Source: DASXUL01 sp036504855 (GTDB taxonomy: Bacteria > Armatimonadota > DTGP01 > JAKQQT01). Taken from it: a stretch of DNA of 64,000 nucleotides. The stretch covers positions 19,346-83,345 of the forward strand of contig DASXUL010000089.1 of NCBI GenBank assembly GCA_036504855.1. Direction: 5' to 3'. The notes below the pieces were generated by a model. That model did no database searches, was not told the DNA's origin, and saw nothing but the letters and a program-made list of their open reading frames with translations. Position numbers and translations under genes: made by a program. Numbering within the stretch: the stretch's first letter is position 1; each line of letters opens with the position of its first letter. This document shows, piece after piece, positions 1 to 8,810 of the stretch.

Positions 1-1778
1 GGCTCGTTGAGCCCGGAACTGTTGATGAACAGCCCGCCGCCCTTTCCGGACGCGGTGTTGTTGGAGAACGTCACATTTGCGATCGACCCTCGAAACGCCG
101 AAATCGCCGCGCCGCCGCCATCGCCGGCGGCCTTGCCGTTCTGGATCGTGAAGCCATCCAGAACGCGCAAGGAGGGCACGGCGGTGGACGAAAGGACCGT
201 TCCCGCGCTGCCGCCATCCAGGATGGTGTGGTTGGCGGCGAGGTTCCGGTCGGCTATTGCGCTCTCGGTTCCCGCGAAACCGCCATACATGGCCAGCGCC
301 GTGGACGTTGAAAGGTTCTCGACATAGGTTCCGGCGGCGACCCACAACTCCGTGGGGGCGGCGTCGAGGCCGCTCTGAACGGTGAGCTTCGCGTTCTCCC
401 ACGTTCGCCCATCCTTGGCATCCGAGCCAGACTTACTGACGTAGATGCGCGTGAACACCATCGTAAACATTCGGCTCTGGGCGGGGAGCGTGTCGGCTGT
501 AACCGCATCCATCACGAAGCCATCCCCGGGCTCCAGAACGGTCAGGCCGGTAAATGCGGCCACGCCATCCACCGCGTTCACGGTGGTCGAGCCCAGCAAC
601 GTGGCGGAGCGGATTCCGGAGCCTGGGTCGATGGAGACCGTCACCGGGCCGTTGTAGCCAATAACCGGCTGGCCCTGGCTGTCTTCCACCTGCAACACGG
701 GTTGCGCCGCCAGCGGCGCCCCGGCCGAACCGCCGGCCGGTTGGGCTGCGAACACCAGATGGTAGCCGGCGGCGGCGTTTTCGTAGCCGCCCATGTCCAC
801 AGTGTCCGCCTGGATGCGGTCGCCGTTGTCCAGGTCCTTCTCTCCGATGACGTCTGCGTTGTTGCCGGCGTCGAGGCAGGGGGACGCTGGGGTGAGGCGG
901 TAATTGCCGTTTGGCCGGTCCTGGAATAGGGGATCATCTTCGATGTTGCCGTTGGAGCCGGTGGGGTCTCCGCCGAAGTAGTTGAAGTCGCTGTTCTCCC
1001 ACGCGTTGTTGTTCTCATACGCGGCGGAGGAGGAACCATCCAGGAAGATCTGACGGTCGTTGAACGCCACAATGTTGTTCGCGAACTGAACGTTGGCGCC
1101 GGATTGCATCCCAACCACGAACCCGCCATCGCCGCTGTGGTTGTCGACGACCGTGTTATTCACGATCATCAGGGTATCCGCGGTATTCTGGTAGATCTGT
1201 ATCGCGGCGCCATAGTCGGCGGAGTTCTCAAAGAAGAGGTTGTTCGCGATGGTGGGGGCTCCGTTGCGGACCACGATGCCCGCGCCCTGGTTCGCCTTGT
1301 TCTCGGTGAAGACGTTGTTGGCGATAACGGGGGATCCGCCGTCCAGGTAGACCCCGCCGCCGCCGAGATCATCCGGCATCCCGTTGCGCAGCCGGAATCC
1401 GTCCAGCACGGTCTGAGGGGTGGCGTCCGGGTCGAACCGCACCGCGCTGCCGGACTTGCCCGCGTCAATGGACGTGAAATGAGCGGCCGGGTTCCGGTCA
1501 TCGCGCGCTTCTTCAGTTCCGGCGAAGCCGCCATAGAGGGCAATGTCGTTGTGCAGTTGCACGTTTTCGCGGTACGTGCCGGCGCCCACCCATACCTCGT
1601 CGCCAGGGCCGGCCGCGTTGATGCCGTCCTGGATGGTGGTGAACGCATCGGTCCAGGATGAGCCATCGACATTGCCGCTTGCGGCCCGAGCGACGTAAAG
1701 CACGGCCGCCTCGGCGCGAACCGACATACAGCCAAGGAAGATCCCCATCGCAGTCAGAGCCGCCAGTAAGCAACGCAT
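1..1778 (-). CDS. Secreted right-handed beta-helix protein, incomplete at the window edge
   Basis: The frame is open from an ATG at 1778 to position 1, so at least 592 residues are visible and the C-terminus lies outside. An AGGAGG ribosome site (1786-1791) sits 7 nt before the ATG. Residues 1-24 form a signal peptide. Residues 25 to about 270 are one beta-helix module: a conserved entry with DGSSW, GDEVWVGAGTY and ALYGGFAGTE, many short Asn-rich rungs (IANN, NNTV), and an exit with RIQADTVDMGGYE. A bacterial Ig-like domain follows at about 275-375 (LVFAAQP, TTVNAVDGVAAFTGL). A second module then starts (IYVSKSGSDAKDG). The same module type builds the giant gene at 18.2-29.8 kb. It resembles the choice-of-anchor Q / polymorphic outer membrane class of extracellular proteins. 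Glycan binding or surface adhesion is inference; no catalytic site is seen. Confidence 0.85.
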   Translation of the reverse strand, partial: MRCLLAALTAMGIFLGCMSVRAEAAVLYVARAASGNVDGSSWTDAFTTIQDGINAAGPGDEVWVGAGTYRENVQLHNDIALYGGFAGTEEARDDRNPAAHFTSIDAGKSGSAVRFDPDATPQTVLDGFRLRNGMPDDLGGGGVYLDGGSPVIANNVFTENKANQGAGIVVRNGAPTIANNLFFENSADYGAAIQIYQNTADTLMIVNNTVVDNHSGDGGFVVGMQSGANVQFANNIVAFNDRQIFLDGSSSAAYENNNAWENSDFNYFGGDPTGSNGNIEDDPLFQDRPNGNYRLTPASPCLDAGNNADVIGEKDLDNGDRIQADTVDMGGYENAAAGYHLVFAAQPAGGSAGAPLAAQPVLQVEDSQGQPVIGYNGPVTVSIDPGSGIRSATLLGSTTVNAVDGVAAFTGLTVLEPGDGFVMDAVTADTLPAQSRMFTMVFTRIYVSKSGSDAKDGRTWENAKLTVQSGLDAAPTELWVAAGTYVENLSTSTALAMYGGFAGTESAIADRNLAANHTILDGGSAGTVLSSTAVPSLRVLDGFTIQNGKAAGDGGGAAISAFRGSIANVTFSNNTASGKGGGLFINSSGLNE

Positions 1779-2092
1779 CCCGATTCCTCCTCTGAAGTGG
1801 CCGAGGAAGGGGGCTGTGCTCGCTCGAAGTGCCCTTTCGCGGCGGGTACGCGGCGTCGCCTCATCGGATCTCGAACAGCCGTCAACCAAGCATGCCGATG
1901 TTGTGCGGCGCCTGCCAGGACGGATGCGTCTGATTCGCCGAATCGCGCGGATGAGGTTTGATGGGGCACAATCCATACCAAACCAAATGCCCGCCCGCTG
2001 TTGCGTCGCGCCCGCGGAAGATCTCCGCCGCCTGACAGAAACGGGCAGGAGGACTGCACCTCCTGCCCGTTCGGAGTGAGCCGATCGCTCCG
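1779..2092. other. Intergenic region upstream of the beta-helix gene
   Basis: About 310 bases between two minus-strand genes. It contains the ribosome site of the downstream gene and a terminator hairpin of the upstream gene (2040-2071). I see no convincing gene or clear promoter boxes in the rest. Confidence 0.5.
2040..2071 (-). terminator. Hairpin after the zincin/LamG gene
   Basis: A perfect 13-bp inverted repeat (AACGGGCAGGAGG and its complement) with a 6-nt loop, about 20 nt past the stop at 2093. On the minus strand it is followed by only a weak T-rich stretch (TTTCTGTC). Confidence 0.6.
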
Positions 2093-5000
2093 CTACAGGT
2101 TCGGGTCAAGGCCCGCGGCGCTGCGGGCGAGGCGCAGGGCATCGGCGATGTCGATGCCCGGAGATGACGGCTCAACGTTCAGGCGAGCGTCGTCCACTGC
2201 GTAGGTTGAGAGGCCCGCCGCCAGAGATAGCGCCCGGCGGGCGTCCGCGAGGGTGAACGGCGCGCTGAGGGGAGCGGTGGACGGCGTCCAGTACGCGCCG
2301 GGGAGCAGATATCCGGTGATCGCGTCACCGGACGACGGCGTGTCAGATGACCGGAACGGGTCGTTGATGGCCGGTCCGGCATCTTCGTCCATGCGGTAAT
2401 ACCGGAACAGGCCCGGCTCGGCGCCGGCCAGGCGCCGGTGCATGGTCATCTGGATGTCTGCCTGCGAGCGCACCACGTTCCAGATTCGGAACTCATCGAT
2501 GGAACCGCCGAAGCGCGCGTTCGGCGCGCCGCCGATCAGGAGGTCGTAATCGCCCGGGGCAAACTGGTTGGCGCCAGTCTTTGAAGCGACCTCCTCGCCG
2601 TTGCGGTAGATCTTCATGAACCCGCCGTTCTGCTGGCTGGCCACGAAGGCCCAGTGTTGCCAAACGCCGAAGTAGTTGTCCGGCGGCGCGTAGGTCAGAC
2701 GTCCGCCGTTGGTTTCGCTCCCAAAGTCCCAGTACACGATCCCGTCCACCCATGGAACGTGGGCGTTGATGATGTTCGCGGAGTCGGGTGGGCTGGTGAC
2801 AAAGGCGCTCTGTTGCTTCGGGCTGAGGGCGTTTTCCCAGAACTCGATGGTGATCTCTGAAGTGGGCGCAACCCGGCCAAAGTTGGGGATGCGGATGGCG
2901 CCGTCAAACCCATCGAAGAAGACGGACGAACCGGAGACCGGCGCCGAATCGTTGAATGCGTCGGATGCCACCCATTGCACTCCGCCCTCCAAGGTCCCGC
3001 TGTTCGCCCCCAACACATCCGCGGCGCCCGCTCCCGACCCATCGTCGAGCCGGTAGTAGGCGGCCAGATCGGCCTCATTTCCCAACAACCGGCGGCCCAT
3101 CGTTTGTTGTATCCGCGCCTGGCTCAGGGCCGAGCGCCAGATCCGCACCTCGTCCATCAACCCGTTGTAGCGGGTTTCCGGAACGGCCGGCGGGTATGCG
3201 CCCAGCGTAAGCGGCTGCGCGGTTGAGGTGGGGGCCGGTGAGCCGGTCCAGGCCAACTGGTTCTTCAGGGCCCCGTCAACGTAGACCTTGCCGCCGCTGT
3301 TATCCACGGTGAACGCGACGTTGTGCCAGGCGCCGTCGGCCACCAAGCCTCCGTCCAGGCTCAGGTCCGACCCGCCGTAGACGTAGTTGCCGGCATCGCG
3401 GAAATACCACGCGGCCAGGTGGCCGTTTTCGAGGAACACCTGGTAGCCGTTGTCGCTGCTGGAGACGTACTTATTGACGATCGCGCGGGTTCCGGTCGTA
3501 TCCGAGGTTTTGATCCAGGCGGACACCGTGAGCGGCAGCAGGTTGAGGTTGGCGGGGTCTGCCGCTTTGTCCACCACATCGCCGTCTACTCCGTTGAACT
3601 GGAGGGCGTCGCCTGCGGACGGAGAGAGGAGCGTAAAGGTCTGGTCGCCGCCCGGCACGGAGCCGGCGGCGCTCGTGGCCTTCACGCGGTAGTGGTAAGT
3701 TCCTTGCGGCAGGGCGCCGGTGGTGAGAGGGAAGGACACGGAGACGTCCGACACGCCGGCTCCGATGCTCTGCGCCGGTGTGGTCTGACCGTACGATTCG
3801 TCGGCGCCCCACTCGAAGGACGCATCGGTCGCCGCGCCGCCCGGGTTGACTGCGCCGTTGAGCGTTGCGCTGCTGACGCTGACGTTTGTGGCCGCCAGCG
3901 TGGCCGGCGGCGACGGAATGAGCGTGGTGAAGACCTGGTCGTCCCCGGATCGAGTGTCCTTTCCATTGGCTCCGATGACTCGGAAATGGTATGTTGTGCC
4001 CGGCGTCAGGTTGGCAAGCGGGGCGCTGACGTCCTGTGCGCCGTCGCCGGAGAGCAACTGCTGAGGCGTAACGTTGCCGTATGCCGTTGTGGCGCCCCAC
4101 TCGAAAGAGGCGGCCGTGGGAAGCTGGTTGGGGTCAACGGAACCGGTCAGGGTTGCGATGGTTGCACTGATGCCGGTAGCGGCGCCGGTTGTCGCCAACG
4201 GGATACCGATGGGCGCAAACGAGGGATACCAGGCCAGGTTGTCTGAAACGTTCCCGGCGGCGGAGCGGCCGGTGGAGTCGTTGACGGCGAACCCGGTTGC
4301 CTCATCGAAGCGCCACTCGTTGACAAGGCCGCTTTCCGACCCCGTCATCCGCTTGTAGACGTTCGCGGCGATCTCCCCCTGGCTCCGCTGGTAGTTCCAC
4401 ACGCGCACCTCATCCATTCCCCCCTGAAAGTAACCTGGCACGCCCGGTTGACCGCCGCCCACCGAGAGCGTGTTCCCCTGAAGGTTCAGCGTATTCGGGA
4501 AGATGCCGATGAAGCCGCCGTTGATGTAGACACGGTGATTGATCCCGTCGAAGGAAACCGCCACGTGCGTCCATGCATTCAGTGGAAGCGGAACTCCGCC
4601 CGCGATGCCGCCAAACGTGCCGATTACCAGCACGCCGTCGCTGCGCAGGAACCAGTTCTCTGAGCCGTTCGGCTGGTTTCCGAGCATCAGGACGCCAGCC
4701 GGCGCAGACGGGATGGCGGAGGGGTTGATCCACGCCTCGATGGTGTGCGGCTGGTTCCCCGAGCCAAGGCCCGATAGGCCCGTTGTCTGCGCCCACTGGT
4801 TCACCCCGTTGAACTGCAACGCCGTGCCGGAGCCGGGGACCTGCGTGAGGACGTAGCCGTTGTTCGGGAGGCGCAACTCCAAATGGCCGCGCTCGTTGTC
4901 GGCGATGGCCGTTGGATAGTACGCGTTACCGTCTCCCGCCGGAAGGTCGCTCAACACCGTATCCACTTCATGGTCCGCATTGTCGCCGGGGATGCTGACC

Positions 5001-6055
5001 GGCGCCGTATTCCCGATCACGCCATCGCTGGTGACGTAGTGGAAGTACAGAGTGCCGGGGTGGCCGTGCACGTTCACGATGGCGCGAAGGGTGATGGTCG
5101 TGGTGGTGGAGAGCGGGTCCAGTATTGAGGCCGTAACCGGCTGAACGCCGGCCCAGCCGACGTCATCCACAACGGCCTGTCCGACGTAGCCCGGCCAGTG
5201 GTGTGACTCGCCATGCCCGATGGAATAGGTCATAAGGGCATCGGAGCCGCCATTCCAGTTGTTGTATTGCTCACCCATGTGGCTGGCCGACGAACCGCCG
5301 GCGTAAGTCGTCGGGCAATACAGTGGGGCATGGTGGCCAAAATCGGCGGTGGGAGACATCGCGTACGTCTCCGGCCCCATGAAGTACAGTCGGTTCCCGC
5401 TCACGATGTCCGGCGCCCGATCGCCGGGCGGGCGAAAGACGAAACGCCACCCGTCTATGTCGGTCATCCATTGGTCGAAGCTGTTGGGGATGCCGTTTGC
5501 CCACGATCCGTCCACGTAGCGGGAATCGCCGTACACGATGGACGAGGCAAACCCCAGCCCGTGGCAAAACTCATGCATGGCCACCGAGACGAAGTCCGTC
5601 TTGTCGCCGGGCGTGCCGCCGTCCGTGCCGTAGTACCAGTCAGACTTATTGGTGTTGTACGTGATCTGGAAGTCCGTGCCCCCGCCGTTCAGGTCTTCGC
5701 CGGAGAGCTGTTTGGCGAGACTGGGAACGTAGTAGGTATCGGGCAGCGGAGCGCCGGTGAAGTTGCTGTAGGCGCTGGTAGAGCCTGCCTGGGCCAGCGT
5801 GTTCCCCGTCAGCGAGGCCCAACCGGCTTTCACGCGGATGGGGATGTTTCCGCCGAGCCTCTGCGACCAGGTGGACATTGCGTACTCGAAGGCCGTGCGG
5901 CGGTCCGCGCCGAGGCTGGGGTCCTGGAATCCGACGCTGGCGGCGTCGGTGTAGGTGACGGCGATGGGCACTTTGGCCGCGGCCGCGATATGGATCAGAC
6001 AGAGCATGGCGGCGGAAGCTATCGCCCGGGATGAGAGTGCGCGAAGGCTGGTCAT
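2093..6055 (-). CDS. Secreted zincin-like protein with three LamG domains and a dockerin-like C-terminus
   Basis: The protein has 1320 residues and a signal peptide (about 1-26). The N-terminal domain (about 27-310) carries a zinc-protease motif HEFCHGLGF near residue 160, then a SASHMGE segment and a closing DALMTYSIG...DDVGW stretch, as in uncharacterised secreted metalloprotease-like proteins. Three LamG/jellyroll lectin-like domains follow at about 408-600, 817-1000 and 1041-1230. Between the first two are fibronectin-like repeats (about 620-810, with two FEWGA motifs). The last 54 residues form a degenerate dockerin-like helical pair (LADARRALSLAAGL ... IADALRLARSAAGL). The start ATG overlaps the stop of the preceding gene (6052-6055), so translation is probably coupled. 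The role is probably extracellular, binding glycan or matrix with possible proteolysis. Activity is uncertain because the usual third metal ligand of the HExxHxxGxxH/D motif is Ser. Confidence 0.85.
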   Translation of the reverse strand: MTSLRALSSRAIASAAMLCLIHIAAAAKVPIAVTYTDAASVGFQDPSLGADRRTAFEYAMSTWSQRLGGNIPIRVKAGWASLTGNTLAQAGSTSAYSNFTGAPLPDTYYVPSLAKQLSGEDLNGGGTDFQITYNTNKSDWYYGTDGGTPGDKTDFVSVAMHEFCHGLGFASSIVYGDSRYVDGSWANGIPNSFDQWMTDIDGWRFVFRPPGDRAPDIVSGNRLYFMGPETYAMSPTADFGHHAPLYCPTTYAGGSSASHMGEQYNNWNGGSDALMTYSIGHGESHHWPGYVGQAVVDDVGWAGVQPVTASILDPLSTTTTITLRAIVNVHGHPGTLYFHYVTSDGVIGNTAPVSIPGDNADHEVDTVLSDLPAGDGNAYYPTAIADNERGHLELRLPNNGYVLTQVPGSGTALQFNGVNQWAQTTGLSGLGSGNQPHTIEAWINPSAIPSAPAGVLMLGNQPNGSENWFLRSDGVLVIGTFGGIAGGVPLPLNAWTHVAVSFDGINHRVYINGGFIGIFPNTLNLQGNTLSVGGGQPGVPGYFQGGMDEVRVWNYQRSQGEIAANVYKRMTGSESGLVNEWRFDEATGFAVNDSTGRSAAGNVSDNLAWYPSFAPIGIPLATTGAATGISATIATLTGSVDPNQLPTAASFEWGATTAYGNVTPQQLLSGDGAQDVSAPLANLTPGTTYHFRVIGANGKDTRSGDDQVFTTLIPSPPATLAATNVSVSSATLNGAVNPGGAATDASFEWGADESYGQTTPAQSIGAGVSDVSVSFPLTTGALPQGTYHYRVKATSAAGSVPGGDQTFTLLSPSAGDALQFNGVDGDVVDKAADPANLNLLPLTVSAWIKTSDTTGTRAIVNKYVSSSDNGYQVFLENGHLAAWYFRDAGNYVYGGSDLSLDGGLVADGAWHNVAFTVDNSGGKVYVDGALKNQLAWTGSPAPTSTAQPLTLGAYPPAVPETRYNGLMDEVRIWRSALSQARIQQTMGRRLLGNEADLAAYYRLDDGSGAGAADVLGANSGTLEGGVQWVASDAFNDSAPVSGSSVFFDGFDGAIRIPNFGRVAPTSEITIEFWENALSPKQQSAFVTSPPDSANIINAHVPWVDGIVYWDFGSETNGGRLTYAPPDNYFGVWQHWAFVASQQNGGFMKIYRNGEEVASKTGANQFAPGDYDLLIGGAPNARFGGSIDEFRIWNVVRSQADIQMTMHRRLAGAEPGLFRYYRMDEDAGPAINDPFRSSDTPSSGDAITGYLLPGAYWTPSTAPLSAPFTLADARRALSLAAGLSTYAVDDARLNVEPSSPGIDIADALRLARSAAGLDPNL

Positions 6056-6630
6056 TTTGCCCCGCCCTTCGGAGCATTCGCAACTTCCGCCGAAGCGCCG
6101 GTCTGCCGCGCGCGGATCGGTATCGCCCGCCCGCTGGATGCCACTGGCGCTGTGCTTGACGCCGGCCGTTCAGGCAACGAGCAGTCCAGCATCGCTTCAT
6201 CAGGGGCGAGACTGGAAGGCATATAGGGCAGTGGGGAGGTCGACAGAAACGCCGTGCGGCCCGCGAGTTCGCTTGGCGTGACGTAGCGCAAGGCGGTTCC
6301 CGGCATGGACCGGGAGAACACGCCGGAATAGGCCGTTCGATTGAACGGAACGTCGCCCGGAAGGGCGGCGGGAACCGCCAGCGTCGCAGGCGAGGCGGCG
6401 GGGCCGGCCTGCGCGGGCGATAGAGTGAGGGGCATCACCGGAGCGGATTGCGTGCCCGGAGGCAGCGCAGGCAGCCGGATGGGTGATAGGGTCAACAGCG
6501 GAGGCGGGACCGCTGGCGAAGATTGAGCTGAACTGGGCGCGAGAACCGGGGAATGGGTTTCCGCGTAAGAAGCTGCCGTGGCCAGGCACAGAAGCGCGAG
6601 GGCCGCAGCCGTTAGGTTCGGACGGAGCAC
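6052..6630 (-). CDS. Exported proline/alanine-rich protein, unknown function
   Basis: The protein has 192 residues and a GTG start at 6630. An AAAGGAG ribosome site with 7-nt spacing supports this start. Residues 1-23 are a typical signal peptide. The mature part is rich in Pro, Ser and Ala up to about residue 95 (many LSP, LPP and LPAL repeats), then less biased. No known domain was recognised. The stop codon overlaps the ATG of the zincin/LamG gene as ATGA, so the two are probably co-translated. A role as an export partner or wall-spanning linker is speculation. Confidence 0.7.
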   Translation of the reverse strand: MLRPNLTAAALALLCLATAASYAETHSPVLAPSSAQSSPAVPPPLLTLSPIRLPALPPGTQSAPVMPLTLSPAQAGPAASPATLAVPAALPGDVPFNRTAYSGVFSRSMPGTALRYVTPSELAGRTAFLSTSPLPYMPSSLAPDEAMLDCSLPERPASSTAPVASSGRAIPIRARQTGASAEVANAPKGGAK

Positions 6631-6820
6631 GTGTTAACTCCTTTCGTGCATTGCCGTCGTCGCCAAATAGAAGTCCATCGCCTCGGGAAAGCGGAGGTGG
6701 ATCGATGAACGCGAAGCGGAAACATCGAGGCCGGGGCATGGCTTCCCCGCGACGATGTTACTGATTGTACGCCGTCGCTCCAATTCGGACCACGGGCGGA
6801 AGAGCGGGCATATGCCGCCC

Positions 6821-7813
6821 CTACCGGCGCGCTTTCCCGGGGACAGGCATGGAGGTATCGGCGTCATCCTGGCCGTCATTCCACTTAAGCGGAGCGATGA
6901 ACAAGCCTCCCTCGCCCCAGCCGGCGCGGCTGACGTACCATTTGCCGTCCTCGCCGCGAATCACCTCCGCGGCGTGGCTGGGGATATGCCCCACCTGGTC
7001 CGCCGACTCCCAGTGGAACGGGTCTTTGCTGCGGAAGACATCCGTGCCGCTGTACCCGCCTCGCGGCCCGATGAACAGGTACCAGTACTGCCCCCGACGC
7101 ACCACAAACGGCGATTCGGTGGGGCCTCCAAACGTACCGGTCTCGGCGTCCGTGTATGCAACGCCCCTCCCGCTCCAATGAACCAGGTCCTCGCTGGTTA
7201 CATATGCCACGATATGGTTTCCGCCGCCCGGCGAGGAGTTGGCGGTGTAGTACAGCACCCACTTGTCGCCCACGCGGAGCGCCATGGGATCGCGCGCGTC
7301 GAACCCATCCACCAGCATCGGGTTGGCCGGGTGGCGGGTCCACGTGTTCAGGTCTTTGGAGGTCGCCAGGTGGATGCGGGAGTGCGCCCCGTCCGGCCCT
7401 CCGGCGCAGTAGAACATGTAATACGTTCCGGCGTGCTCGATCACGTGCGGCGCCCAGAGATGGGTCTCGCCGCGCGTTCGGTTAACGGTCAGCGCGAAGG
7501 GGCGTTTCTCCCATGGGGCTTGCAGCAGCGTTTTCGCCGTGGCATGGGCGAAGTTAACCTCATCCCCCGGGTTCAGCGGCTCGGCGTGCGTAATGCCGAA
7601 CATATGCCAAATGCCGGCTCTGCTCCGGATGAAGCAGTGGTCGTTGATGTACCAGTTCTTCTCTTCACCGATGCCGGGGTCGTACACCTTCCGAAAAGGT
7701 CCGGCGGTTACAGAGCCCTGCGCCGCGTCCGGCGGGGCGGCGCCATCAACGCCGCCGCAGAGCATCAGCGCCATAACGGCGATACAGATGCAGGAACCGC
7801 TGATAGAGATCAT
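6821..7813 (-). CDS. Secreted GH43-like five-bladed beta-propeller glycosidase
   Basis: 330 residues from an ATG at 7813. This start is chosen because it gives a clean signal peptide (about 1-25) and an AGAGG ribosome site 7 nt upstream; an in-frame extension to 7975 has no such support. The propeller residues expected of clan GH-F/J enzymes are visible: an early Asp in WYINDHCF (near D58), the ARDPM motif in the middle, and the TESPF glutamate. Such enzymes hydrolyse arabinosides, xylosides or fructans; the substrate cannot be set here. Gene order and strand suggest it belongs with the downstream exported proteins, after a 190-bp gap. Confidence 0.85.
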   Translation of the reverse strand: MISISGSCICIAVMALMLCGGVDGAAPPDAAQGSVTAGPFRKVYDPGIGEEKNWYINDHCFIRSRAGIWHMFGITHAEPLNPGDEVNFAHATAKTLLQAPWEKRPFALTVNRTRGETHLWAPHVIEHAGTYYMFYCAGGPDGAHSRIHLATSKDLNTWTRHPANPMLVDGFDARDPMALRVGDKWVLYYTANSSPGGGNHIVAYVTSEDLVHWSGRGVAYTDAETGTFGGPTESPFVVRRGQYWYLFIGPRGGYSGTDVFRSKDPFHWESADQVGHIPSHAAEVIRGEDGKWYVSRAGWGEGGLFIAPLKWNDGQDDADTSMPVPGKARR

Positions 7814-8187
7814 GCGCTGGCCTCTTTGAACACGCCGGGATGGGATTGCGGCGTCCGCGCCGCCGGACGACTTGGCCGTCTTGGTGATATGGTAGACCCC
7901 GGGCTGCCCTCCGTGTACAGCCCGGGGCGGGCGACGCTGAATCCACGCGCTCCGGCCGATCACCCTGAGCGACAACCTGTTCGCTGTGGCTTGCCCGGAA
8001 ACAGACTTTCTGGGGAGTTGACGGCAGGGCAGGGGAAGGGGTATTCTACTGATGGTTTCAATCGTTGGTTGACAGGGACAATGGGCAGAAGCCTGCCCGG
8101 TGCGGACTGTAGGCCAGCATCCTCGCGGCGCCCCGTATCGGGGACGCGCGTCCGGGTGCTGGTCTTTCGTAGTTTTGGGGGCGCGGC
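7814..8187. other. Divergent intergenic region between the GH43-like and DUF2294 genes
   Basis: 374 bases between divergent genes, so it must hold promoters in both directions. A plausible plus-strand promoter is listed separately. A short GGGCAG/CTGCCC hairpin lies near 8090-8106. No gene is seen. Confidence 0.45.
8018..8047 (+). promoter_or_regulatory. Candidate sigma70-type promoter for the DUF2294 gene
   Basis: TTGACG at 8018-8023, an 18-nt spacer, then TATTCT at 8042-8047. It lies about 140 nt upstream of the start codon. This is motif reading only. Confidence 0.35.
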
Positions 8188-8604
8188 GTGGACCGTGTGA
8201 CTAAAGGGAGCATCGAAGCGGAGATAGCCAACGCGGTCGTGCGGTTCCATCGGGAGCAGCAGGGACGCGGGCCGGTCGACGTGTGGACGCGGCTCATCGG
8301 CGACATGGTGCTGGTGCGGTGCTCCGGCATTTTCACGCCCATCGAGGCGCATCTCTCCGCCAGCGACGATGGCCGCAAGCTCATCAAGAGCGCTCGGCAG
8401 GAGCTCCGCGCCCTCAACCATGGCGAAATAGAGGGAATCGTGGCCGGCATCGCCGGCTGCGCGGTGCTGCGATCGTATTGCGACGTTGATGTGGAGGCCG
8501 CGGAGCAGGTGGAGGTTTACGTGCTGGAAGCGGACCTTGAGAAGCGTCTACTGCGCCAAGAACTGGATCGGCTTGGCGGTTTGACAGGCAAACGCACGGG
8601 GTAA
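8188..8604 (+). CDS. DUF2294 family protein
   Basis: 138 residues with a GTG start at 8188 (another GTG in frame at 8197). A G-rich stretch 7 nt upstream could serve as ribosome site. The sequence matches the DUF2294 pattern: IANAVVRFHREQQGRGP near the N-terminus, then IGDMVLVRCSGIFTPIE, a basic helix with GRKLIKSARQEL, and VEVYVLEADLE near the end. It appears to be a small soluble cytoplasmic protein with no signal peptide or membrane segment. The family has no firmly established biochemical role that I can name. Its stop codon overlaps a candidate promoter of the kdp genes, so the pair may be regulated together or the gene may simply be adjacent. Confidence 0.8.
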   Translation: MDRVTKGSIEAEIANAVVRFHREQQGRGPVDVWTRLIGDMVLVRCSGIFTPIEAHLSASDDGRKLIKSARQELRALNHGEIEGIVAGIAGCAVLRSYCDVDVEAAEQVEVYVLEADLEKRLLRQELDRLGGLTGKRTG

Positions 8605-8607
8605 TAT
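8581..8607 (+). promoter_or_regulatory. Candidate kdp promoter
   Basis: A consensus TTGACA at 8581-8586 and TAATAT at 8602-8607 with a short 15-nt spacer. The boxes overlap the end of the DUF2294 gene. Initiation near 8614 would give a leader of about 195 nt before the first small ORF, containing the structured element at 8689-8766. Confidence 0.35.
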
Positions 8608-8688
8608 CCCGGCAGACAAACAGGTTTTCGTGGACCGTTCGGGTTGCCACGGCGAAAGGTTCAGCCCACATGGGCGCGCACCGGTCGC

Positions 8689-8766
8689 GGGGGAGGCCAG
8701 ATGTCCGCATGTACGTCCCAACGGCGGCGCCGTTGAGGACACATTGCGCGACTTCCGGCCTCCCTC
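8689..8766 (+). promoter_or_regulatory. Structured leader RNA of the kdp operon
   Basis: An outer helix pairs GGGAGGCC (8691-8698) with GGCCTCCC (8757-8764) and extends by two pairs. Inside lies a strong hairpin at 8715-8740: GTCC then CAACGGC, loop GGC, GCCGTTG, a bulged A, then GGAC. The outer helix is followed by TTTTT (about 8770-8774), so it could act as a terminator that another fold relieves. It does not show the conserved blocks of the c-di-AMP (ydaO) riboswitch as I know them. The function is inferred from position only. Confidence 0.45.
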
Positions 8767-8810
8767 ACTTTTTGGGGGTATTTCAGCCGGGCGCGTTGGA
8801 GGGAACGACT

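Noticed and set aside
3323..6034. Long plus-strand frames opposite the zincin/LamG gene
   Set aside because: They are high-GC antisense shadows without family patterns or ribosome sites. The same holds for long antisense frames inside kdpB, the discoidin-domain gene, the SARP gene and ilvD.
8605..8810. c-di-AMP (ydaO) riboswitch before kdp
   Set aside because: The position is suggestive, but the conserved GGGGGAACC and GGGGUGAA-type blocks were not found. It is reported only as an unnamed structured leader.
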